From the NCBI GenBank assembly GCA_003483645.1, contig DMYM01000404.1, positions 1,740-11,239 on the forward strand: a stretch of 9,500 nucleotides of DNA, given 5' to 3'. Of the stretch, positions 1-6,411 are shown piece by piece. Origin of the DNA: Verrucomicrobiales bacterium. GTDB lineage: Bacteria > Verrucomicrobiota > Verrucomicrobiia > Verrucomicrobiales > Akkermansiaceae. Numbering within the stretch: the stretch's first letter is position 1; every line of letters starts with the position of its first letter. The position numbers and the translations under genes are program-made. The notes under the pieces were generated by a model. It worked only from the letters and a program-made list of their open reading frames with translations. It was not told where the DNA came from and searched no databases.

Positions 1-47
1 CCTCCTGCGATCAGTCGCTCCCATGTTTCAGTCTGAAGCCGAATCAT
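1..47 (-). CDS. 5' end of a divergent gene, product unknown (partial, runs off the left edge)
   Basis: On the minus strand an ATG at 47-45 opens a frame of 15 codons that is still open at the window edge; it reads MIRLQTETWERLIAG. A purine-rich Shine-Dalgarno-like run, GGGAGGGG, lies on the minus strand at about 58-51, three bases from the ATG, which is the best ribosome-binding signal in this part of the window. The gene would be divergent from aroC. The opening residues look a little like the start of JAB/MPN (Mov34) family proteins, but 15 residues cannot support an assignment and that remark is only a guess. The call rests on the start codon, the SD-like run and the open frame, so it could also be chance. 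Confidence 0.42.
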   Translation of the reverse strand, partial: MIRLQTETWERLIAG

Positions 48-190
48 AATCCCCTCCCGAAGTTGATCCAAGTCCATCCCTGCTCCCGGTGAGATCTCCT
101 TCCGCCAGGATCACCTGCACAACCAATGCTTTACTGATCATGCTCACGCAGGGATTGCCTTGATAATCCAAGTCCCCTAAACTGCCAGTG
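48..190. promoter_or_regulatory. Divergent intergenic region upstream of aroC
   Basis: This 143-base gap separates the left-edge minus-strand gene from aroC and should hold the promoter of each if the left gene is real. I find no convincing -35/-10 pair. A GATAAT hexamer at 162-167 resembles a -10 box for aroC but has no recognisable -35 partner 16-18 bases upstream. An 8-base palindrome GAGATCTC sits at 91-98; its length is unremarkable. No SD-like run precedes the aroC start. The assignment as regulatory is by position only. Confidence 0.3.
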
Positions 191-1294
191 ATGTCCAGTT
201 TCTTCGGACGCTGCTTTCAGATCGCGACCTGGGGTGAATCCCACGGCGGCGGGGTAGGAGTCGTGGTTGACGGTTGTCCACCCCGCATTCCCCTCTCTGA
301 AGAGCAGATCCAGCGCGAACTCGACCGGCGACGACCCGGTCAGAGCAAGATCGTCACGCCCCGCGACGAAGCCGATCAATGTGAAATCCTCTCCGGCGTC
401 TTCGAAGGGCAGACCCTCGGTTCACCCATAGCCGTCCTGGTGCGCAACAAGGATGCGCGTCCCGCAGCCTACGAGGAAATGGCCACCAAATACCGGCCCT
501 CCCACGCCGACTACACTTACGACGCAAAGTACGGAATCCGGAACTGGCAGGGAGGTGGGAGAGCCTCCGCCCGGGAAACCATTGGACGGGTTGCTGCCGC
601 TGCCATTGCCCGCCAGGTCCTCGACACTCTTGCTCCCGGCATCGAGATCCTCGCCTGGGTCTCCACCATTCGTGACCTGCGGACCGAGGTTGACCCGGAC
701 ACGGTGACCGCCGAGCAGATCGAAAGCAATATCGTGCGCACCGGCGACTCTGCCAGGGTCGAGGAAATGATTGATCTCATCAAGGAGGCCCGGGACGAAG
801 GCAACTCCCTGGGGGGCATCATCGAGGCTGTCATTCGAGGCTGCCCGCCGGGACTCGGTGCACCCGTCTTCGACAAACTGGAGGCGGACCTCGCCAGGGC
901 GATGATGAGCCTGCCTGCCACCAAGGGATTCGAGATCGGCTCCGGCTTCGGGGGCACCCTGCTTACCGGTGAGGAGCATAACGATCACTTTTACATGGAT
1001 CACGGACGCGTGCGCACCCACACCAATCACTCCGGGGGAATCCAGGGAGGCATATCCAACGGGGAGTCCATCGGCTTTCGGGTTGCCTTCAAGCCCACCG
1101 CCACCATCATGACAGAGCAACCAACCGTCAGCAACACAGGCTCGGATACTGAACTCAAGGGTCGTGGCAGGCATGATCCCTGTGTGCTGCCGCGCGCCGT
1201 ACCGATGGTTGAGGCAATGTCCACCCTTGTCATCTGCGACCACCTGCTTCGCCAGAGAGCCCAATGCGGACTGGAATCCTCCGCACATCCTTAA
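191..1294 (+). CDS. aroC: Chorismate synthase
   Basis: Cytosolic enzyme of the last shikimate-pathway step: it converts 5-enolpyruvylshikimate-3-phosphate to chorismate with loss of phosphate and needs reduced FMN. The protein is 367 residues, normal for the family, and complete. The family signatures are visible: GESHGGG near the N-terminus with the conserved His18; RPSHADYTYDAKYG with His105; the Gly/Arg-rich FMN and substrate region GGGRASARETIGR (about residues 121-133); and the C-terminal block RHDPCVLPRAVPMVEAM containing the conserved Asp329. A GTG at 188 lies directly before the ATG at 191; ATG is preferred because it gives the usual MSSxFG-type start, and the frame is closed by a stop at 164-166. 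No Shine-Dalgarno sequence precedes either start. Overall sequence style resembles the enzymes of Verrucomicrobiota. No link to the downstream exported proteins is apparent; aroC may simply be the upstream neighbour. Confidence 0.98.
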   Translation: MSSFFGRCFQIATWGESHGGGVGVVVDGCPPRIPLSEEQIQRELDRRRPGQSKIVTPRDEADQCEILSGVFEGQTLGSPIAVLVRNKDARPAAYEEMATKYRPSHADYTYDAKYGIRNWQGGGRASARETIGRVAAAAIARQVLDTLAPGIEILAWVSTIRDLRTEVDPDTVTAEQIESNIVRTGDSARVEEMIDLIKEARDEGNSLGGIIEAVIRGCPPGLGAPVFDKLEADLARAMMSLPATKGFEIGSGFGGTLLTGEEHNDHFYMDHGRVRTHTNHSGGIQGGISNGESIGFRVAFKPTATIMTEQPTVSNTGSDTELKGRGRHDPCVLPRAVPMVEAMSTLVICDHLLRQRAQCGLESSAHP

Positions 1295-1313
1295 CCGGTT
1301 TCATCCTCCTGAA

Positions 1314-1658
1314 ATGCTAGCGATCACATCCTTCGATATCTCGATCTCCGGAGTCATCGGTATCATCAGGGGCTTCGGCCGCATGACCTGCGGCCTGATA
1401 GCTCTCTCAGCCGGTATCCTTGCCGGCCTCTGGGGCTTCAGGGACGGAGCCTCCATCGCTGGCACCCTCATCGAGGATGCATGGCGCCACCCCTCCGGCT
1501 CCCGGCTTCTGGTTGGCGCTGTGGAGCAAATGGACGGGAAGACGGGGAAGTGGAAGCCAATGCCGCTTGATGCCGGGGGTGAAAGGCGATCCGGCATACT
1601 GCACCTGACTCCTGGCGACGGTGAACTGCTGAAGGTTGTGCCCGTCGTCAAGCAATAG
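1314..1658 (+). CDS. Small putative membrane protein, possibly a CvpA-like remnant
   Basis: A 114-residue frame starts at the ATG at 1314, 19 bases after the aroC stop. The same frame extends upstream into aroC to an ATG at 1164, but that start would overlap aroC by about 130 bases and is unlikely. Residues 24-43 (MTCGLIALSAGILAGLWGF) form one good hydrophobic segment, preceded by a weaker one (about 7-19) and an Arg-Gly-Phe-Gly-Arg turn. This pattern resembles the N-terminus of CvpA-family membrane proteins, but the second half is hydrophilic and lacks the further membrane helices of that family. I do not recognise the C-terminal half. Codons favour G/C at the third position as in neighbouring genes. 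There is no SD before the ATG, and its stop overlaps the SD of the next gene. It may be a real small gene, a truncated CvpA homologue or a non-coding spacer. Confidence 0.5.
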   Translation: MLAITSFDISISGVIGIIRGFGRMTCGLIALSAGILAGLWGFRDGASIAGTLIEDAWRHPSGSRLLVGAVEQMDGKTGKWKPMPLDAGGERRSGILHLTPGDGELLKVVPVVKQ

Positions 1659-1663
1659 GAAAA
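1657..1663 (+). promoter_or_regulatory. Ribosome binding site of the first propeller gene, overlapping the upstream stop codon
   Basis: The purine run AGGAAAA directly precedes the ATG at 1664, and its first two bases are also the last two bases of the TAG stop at 1656-1658. It supports the start at 1664, which is further supported by the signal peptide that begins there. The AGGA core lies only three bases from the ATG, closer than usual. The overlap is compatible with translational coupling to the 114-residue frame if that frame is expressed. Confidence 0.5.
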
Positions 1664-4600
1664 ATGCGCCAGAAGATTTATCCTTTACTTGCCTTGGGCT
1701 GCCTGAGCGCGACGACATTGGCTGAGGATTGGCCGACTTACCGGCGTGACCCGAGCCGTGGTGCGGTAACGAGTGAGAAACTTGAGCTTCCCTTAAAGAA
1801 TATCTGGTATTTTCGCTCACGTCAGGCGCGACTGGCCCCAAGGCATCTGCCCTTGCGCCCGGAATCGACAAAAAAATTCGGTTCAAGCCACCAGGAGGTT
1901 CTACCCGAACATGCCCGGTTCTCGTTGCCGATCATCGCCGTGGGCGACTCGGTGTATTTTACCAGCCATGACGGGCGTGCAGTTTGTCTTGAGGCAAAGA
2001 CAGGACAGAAACGGTGGGAATTCCTGACCGGCGCAGCTATTACCTGCGCGCCGAATTATGCCGCGGGAAAGATCTACATTGGCAGTGACGACGCCCACGT
2101 CTACTGCCTCGATGCCCGGACCGGTGAACAGGTATGGAAACATAAGCCGGTCACTGATGACCGCTGGTTTATTTCATTTGGCCGCATGTCATCAATTTGG
2201 CCGGTGCGTACCGACGTTCTGGTGGACGAAGGCAGCGCTTATTTCGGTGCAGGCGTCTTTCCTCATGACGGCATGTATGTCAATGCAATCAATGCAAGGT
2301 CCGGAAAGAGGGAGTGGCGGAGTGTTTGCTCCGGCTATGGCTTTGCCGGTCATCTGTTTGCTTCAAAGACATCGCTTGTCCTGCCTACCGAGCTCAAAGG
2401 ATTCCACAGGCATCAGGTGAAGTTCAGGCGCTCTGACGGTTCGCTCAGCTCCGAGCAGGACCCTGAAATTGATGCCCGCAGGGAATACCTTAATGAGAAC
2501 GATGGGGGCGTGGTGATAGGAGGCATCCACTATACTTCACGCAACGACTCGGTCATGGCCTGGAAAAAGGATGACGGAAAAGCTGATGGCGGGCGCAAGC
2601 AAATATGGGGGCAACGCGTGGCAGGCATGCTTTTTGACTCGAGGGACACCTTGTATGCCGGAGGCGTTGTCTACTATGCTGCTAACGAGCACCGGGACCG
2701 GGGACAGGGGCAACCGGCGGAAGGCAAGGACGGAGCTGTCTTTGCACTGGATGCCAGGGATGGCAAAACCCTCTGGGAGGTCAGGATCCCCGAACGCACC
2801 CATCAGATGGCGGTTGCTGGCGGACGGTTGTTTGTTTCCACCCGCCAGGGGACAATCTATTGCTTTGGTTCACCTGGAGAGGAAGGAGGAGGTGTAGTAG
2901 ACGAGTCAGTTGAACCTGACCCCTTCACGCAAGTGCAAGACAAGGATATTCAGGCATGTCGTCACGCAGCGCAGCGCATCCTGGCTGCCAATGATCCCGG
3001 CGAACAGGGTCTCGGCCTGGAAAAAGAGGGCTTTGCACTCGTCCTTGACTGCGACAGCGGTGCCCTTGCGTTTTCACTCGCCAAGTCGAGCAACCTGTAT
3101 ATTTGCGCTGTTTTTGACGATCCCGACAAGGCGCAGACTGCCCGCAGGAGATTCAGCCGTGCCAACCTTCTCGCTTCACGAATTTCAGTATGGTTCCGGG
3201 AACCAGGCACAAGGTTGCCGTATTCCCCGAACTTCGCGGACCTGATCGTCTCGGAACGGGCCGCCGTTGGCGGGGTGATGCCAGATTACACCGTGGAACT
3301 GGAGCACTTGCTGAAGCCGATCCGCGGCATCGCCCTTTTGGGAGGGAAGCAGGAAGACAAGGTCATTTCCCAGTGGGTGGCCACGGCAAGAACCGGTGAA
3401 TGGAAGACCATAATCCAGCACGAAATGCGCTGGGCAGTCCACGTGCGTCCGCCCGTCGACAACGGAGGCGGATGGACACATGCCAACGGCAATCCCGGTA
3501 ACACCATGTGCAGCCATGATTCGGCACTGAAGCCGCCCCTGGGCATTGTCTGGTACGGCCCCCCTTATTCAAAACACAGTCTCGGGCGTCCGCCACTTGT
3601 CCATAACGGCGTGCTCGTTTGCCCGATCGACGAAAACACGGTCGAGGGATACGATGCCTACAACGGCCGGAAACTCTGGCACTACAACGGCCGAAAACTC
3701 TGGCACTACAACAAGGTGCTGGCACTTGGCGGCAGGAGCACAGACAGGAATAGCAGAATGATGGCGGTCGGAGGCAACAGCCTGTTTATTCCCGATGGCA
3801 ATGTCGAACCGGGCAAAAAGAACCAGGGAGTCTTGCGCCTTGACCTCTGGACCGGGAAAGTCATCGGCGGTTACCCTGCGCCCTTTCCGGAGATGCGGAT
3901 GGGACATTTCGCGCTCAGCCGGGACGGCAAGACGTTCTGGCGATCCGGGTATGGCGACAAAACAGAAACCCAGGGCGACTGGACCTGCTTATATGCTGTC
4001 GACACGGAATCGGGCAAGGTGCTCTGGATGGCAGGAGGTCCCGGAAAAGAGAAGCCCTTCGGCCTCTACAGCGAACGCGTTCCATATGAACGATGGGCTG
4101 CAATGGGTGACGGGCTCATCTACATCAAGCGAGCCGGGCCATCTGCAGAACAAGTCGCGCAACTCGACGCTGAGACAAAAGCCTACCTGGCGCAGAACGA
4201 CCCCGAAAGCCTCAAGAACTTCGACCAGTTGCGGCGGCAAATTAAACGTTTCGTGGCCATGGATGCCATGACGGGGAAAATTCTCTATGATCGTGCTGTG
4301 GATGTCCAGGATTGCGACACCTACGTCGCCGCACACAACGGAAAGGTCCTCTTCCTGAATAATTCTGGCGAGAAGTGGTGGGGTGGATTTGGTGCGAACG
4401 CGTTTAAGGATAACAGTATCGCGGTCCATGATGCCTTAACAGGAAAGTTCCTCTGGAAGCGGAAGTGCAACTACCGGTTCGAACCGGTCATCACCGACAA
4501 TACTATTTACGCCGAACCCTGGGCGTTTGACTTGGCAACCGGCAAGCGCCAGCGGCGGGAACATCCGATCACGGGTGCCAAGGGCGATTTCACCTGGGTT

Positions 4601-6388
4601 CGCCACGACAAGCAGTGCGGTGGTTACAGCGGATCGACGCACTTCCTCTTCGGTCGCAACAAGGGTTTCGGTTACCACGATGTGCTTCGTGACCACGGCA
4701 TGTATCAGACCTGGCACCATCGTCAGGCCTGCGACCCCGATACATCCAGTGGCGGCGGCATGATGCTCAAGCCGCCATTTAACATCGGCTGCGGTTGTCC
4801 CTGGTCACTCCCATACACGATTGCGATGACCAATGTATCAATTGAGCCGGCCATCCCGTTCCGGTTCTTCCAGTCCGGCAGTTCCCTTCCGGTGAAGGAA
4901 CTGCGCATCAATTTTGGTGCCTCTGGTGACCGCAGGGACAAGGCTGGAAAACTGTGGTTCAACCCCGTGCGGGATGGGCATCCAAGCAAACTTCACCTTA
5001 CTCTCGCCCCTATAATGACCTTTCACCCGACGGGCGAACAGTCCCCCGGTTATTCCACCAGGTATGGCCGGCGCAGTGCCAGCGACATTGAAACCGAAAA
5101 CACACCTGCCCCGTTCCTCTTCGATTCCTACGCTTACGGACTTAAAAAATTCATCGTCCCGGTAACCGTTCCGGGCGAGAGAAACGGCATTTACACCGTG
5201 CGCCTTGGTTTCTCGGCCCTGGCGGACGACCAGCCTGGCCAGCGGGTTTTTGACGTGCGGATCAACGGAAAAACTGTCCAGAAAGACCTCGATATCGTCA
5301 AGCAAACAGGCAGGGCAAACCGTGCACTGTGGAAAGAGTTTACCGTCGCGCTCAGCGAGAACCTTGAACTGGACCTGGTGACAAAGCCCGGGAATTCTGC
5401 CGAGATCAAGGTGCCATTGATTAATGCCATGGAGATCATTCGCAAGGAAGTCGTCGCGCTTGGCTTCAAGATGCCTGCCAGTGCCTGGGTGAATGAGAAA
5501 ACACCCGAGAGAGCTGTTGAAATAGAGGTCGCCAACCATCGGGATGTTCCGTTTTCCGGTAAATTGCACCTGAACGCACCGAGTGGCATCATGGCAACCC
5601 CTTCCGGCCCCGTGCCTGTCGCTCTACAACCCGGAGAGCGAAGAAACATTGAGGTGCTTGTCAAAAATAATGAACCGGCCAGGAAGGGCTCTCACTCCCT
5701 TGCCGTGAAGCTCCTTTCTGATACCGGGAAACTTGAGCATGAACACACGTTAGCTGTCGATTGCCTCGGCAAGCTCCAACGCCGTTCATTGACTGGCACC
5801 GGGCGTTGGTGCATGACCCGCAAGACATACGAGACATGGATCAACCGCAGCGTTCCGCCGCACTATGTTGGCCGATTCCCCGCATCATTGGGATCAATAA
5901 AAGCCGGTGACGACGGAGCAGCGTGCTCGTGGATGAGGTTCGGGATTCCACGCGAAATTGGCAAGATACACAGTATGCGCATGCGCCTGCACGCTGCACC
6001 TGAACTGAGCGCATGCTGGCATTCTCTCTACGGATCCGATTCAGAGGCACCGCGACCGGAGCCGGGCGGAAATCACTGGGGCGCACTACGCCTGCTGAAC
6101 AGCCTCGCGCAGGTGGAAATCAATCCGTTGAATTACCCGGAACTTCCCGGAATGCTGCCGGAACATTACGCATTGGCACCAAGCGGACTGGACCCGAATG
6201 TTGTCGAGGCCGTGTTGCCCACCGACGTGCAGCGCAATGAGAATGGTGAGGGACTTGTGCAGCTCATCCTTGAAGCAACCGCAATGAACGGACCGGTGTA
6301 CTGGGCCTCCCAGGGATCCCGGGTCAGACCGGAAAATGCCCCGCTGCTCGTGATCGACTACGAACCTGCCGTCCCGGCAAATGAATAA
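1664..6388 (+). CDS. Exported giant protein: beta-propeller / methyltransferase-like / beta-propeller / malectin-like / NEW3-like / DNRLRE-like
   Basis: 1574 residues. Residues 1-20 are a signal peptide (Arg/Lys start, hydrophobic core, cleavage likely TLA|ED), so it acts outside the cytoplasm. A first PQQ-like (BamB-type) beta-propeller spans about 21-405, with blade motifs such as LEAKTGQKRW (109), DARTGEQVW (150), INARSGKREW (209) and LDARDGKTLW (362). About 425-585 is a class I methyltransferase-like Rossmann domain whose motif I reads VLDCDSGALA (460-469). A second propeller spans about 600-1055 (blades near 663, 779, 866, 922, 955) and ends in a Cys cluster, C1023 and C1043-G-C1045. Then follow a malectin-like domain (about 1075-1262), a NEW3/Ig-like segment (about 1263-1370) and a DNRLRE/CBM96-like domain (about 1373-1572). 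PQQ-dependent dehydrogenase hallmarks (CxxCH haem site, adjacent-Cys disulfide) are absent, so no dehydrogenase activity is claimed. It probably forms an operon with the paralogue 23 bases downstream. A scaffold or carbohydrate-binding role is inference. Confidence 0.96.
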   Translation: MRQKIYPLLALGCLSATTLAEDWPTYRRDPSRGAVTSEKLELPLKNIWYFRSRQARLAPRHLPLRPESTKKFGSSHQEVLPEHARFSLPIIAVGDSVYFTSHDGRAVCLEAKTGQKRWEFLTGAAITCAPNYAAGKIYIGSDDAHVYCLDARTGEQVWKHKPVTDDRWFISFGRMSSIWPVRTDVLVDEGSAYFGAGVFPHDGMYVNAINARSGKREWRSVCSGYGFAGHLFASKTSLVLPTELKGFHRHQVKFRRSDGSLSSEQDPEIDARREYLNENDGGVVIGGIHYTSRNDSVMAWKKDDGKADGGRKQIWGQRVAGMLFDSRDTLYAGGVVYYAANEHRDRGQGQPAEGKDGAVFALDARDGKTLWEVRIPERTHQMAVAGGRLFVSTRQGTIYCFGSPGEEGGGVVDESVEPDPFTQVQDKDIQACRHAAQRILAANDPGEQGLGLEKEGFALVLDCDSGALAFSLAKSSNLYICAVFDDPDKAQTARRRFSRANLLASRISVWFREPGTRLPYSPNFADLIVSERAAVGGVMPDYTVELEHLLKPIRGIALLGGKQEDKVISQWVATARTGEWKTIIQHEMRWAVHVRPPVDNGGGWTHANGNPGNTMCSHDSALKPPLGIVWYGPPYSKHSLGRPPLVHNGVLVCPIDENTVEGYDAYNGRKLWHYNGRKLWHYNKVLALGGRSTDRNSRMMAVGGNSLFIPDGNVEPGKKNQGVLRLDLWTGKVIGGYPAPFPEMRMGHFALSRDGKTFWRSGYGDKTETQGDWTCLYAVDTESGKVLWMAGGPGKEKPFGLYSERVPYERWAAMGDGLIYIKRAGPSAEQVAQLDAETKAYLAQNDPESLKNFDQLRRQIKRFVAMDAMTGKILYDRAVDVQDCDTYVAAHNGKVLFLNNSGEKWWGGFGANAFKDNSIAVHDALTGKFLWKRKCNYRFEPVITDNTIYAEPWAFDLATGKRQRREHPITGAKGDFTWVRHDKQCGGYSGSTHFLFGRNKGFGYHDVLRDHGMYQTWHHRQACDPDTSSGGGMMLKPPFNIGCGCPWSLPYTIAMTNVSIEPAIPFRFFQSGSSLPVKELRINFGASGDRRDKAGKLWFNPVRDGHPSKLHLTLAPIMTFHPTGEQSPGYSTRYGRRSASDIETENTPAPFLFDSYAYGLKKFIVPVTVPGERNGIYTVRLGFSALADDQPGQRVFDVRINGKTVQKDLDIVKQTGRANRALWKEFTVALSENLELDLVTKPGNSAEIKVPLINAMEIIRKEVVALGFKMPASAWVNEKTPERAVEIEVANHRDVPFSGKLHLNAPSGIMATPSGPVPVALQPGERRNIEVLVKNNEPARKGSHSLAVKLLSDTGKLEHEHTLAVDCLGKLQRRSLTGTGRWCMTRKTYETWINRSVPPHYVGRFPASLGSIKAGDDGAACSWMRFGIPREIGKIHSMRMRLHAAPELSACWHSLYGSDSEAPRPEPGGNHWGALRLLNSLAQVEINPLNYPELPGMLPEHYALAPSGLDPNVVEAVLPTDVQRNENGEGLVQLILEATAMNGPVYWASQGSRVRPENAPLLVIDYEPAVPANE
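3659..3712 (+). repeat. 24-bp in-frame tandem duplication in the second propeller
   Basis: Two adjacent 24-base units (3659-3682 and 3683-3706) differ at one base (G at 3670, A at 3694, silent in an Arg codon) and are followed by the first six bases of a third copy. They encode YNGRKLWH twice (residues 666-673 and 674-681). The paralogue at 6412 has a single equivalent copy (YSGRKLWY). The near-identity points to a young slippage or duplication event; alternatively it is an assembly artefact. Confidence 0.95.
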
Positions 6389-6398
6389 TCCCGGTTCC

Positions 6399-6405
6399 GG
6401 AAAAA
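6399..6405 (+). promoter_or_regulatory. Probable ribosome binding site of the second propeller gene
   Basis: GGAAAAA lies six bases before the ATG at 6412, a normal spacing though the core is weak. It resembles the AGGAAAA before the first paralogue. It supports 6412 as the start, which also gives a signal peptide aligned with that of the upstream paralogue. The 23-base gap (6389-6411) shows no terminator-like hairpin with a T-run, so read-through from the upstream gene is expected. Confidence 0.45.
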
Positions 6406-6411
6406 CAATAT

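Noticed and set aside
422..1288. Long minus-strand open frame (288 codons) opposite aroC
   Set aside because: It lies entirely inside a clear, complete aroC; its translation is low-complexity and unlike any family I know. It is a shadow of GC-rich codon use.
1295..1313. Terminator after aroC
   Set aside because: Only a short self-complementary AACCGGTT spans the stop codon, with no loop and no T-run.
1664..1723. Lipoprotein signal (LALGC at residues 9-13) on the first propeller protein
   Set aside because: The residue at -3 is Ala, the hydrophobic core before Cys13 is short, and the paralogue has no equivalent lipobox but shares the TLA|ED / AHS|ED cleavage position, so signal peptidase I is favoured.
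1407..1886. Minus-strand open frame of 159 codons spanning the junction between the small membrane-protein frame and the first propeller gene
   Set aside because: It covers the signal peptide region of a certain gene and shows no family features; the plus-strand reading is better supported.
4787..4795. GCGC at the end of the second propeller as a haem-binding site
   Set aside because: The spacing is C-x-C with no following His, so it is not a c-type haem motif.
4838..5569. Minus-strand open frame of 243 codons opposite the first propeller gene
   Set aside because: The plus strand here encodes recognisable malectin-like sequence; the minus translation shows no domain pattern.
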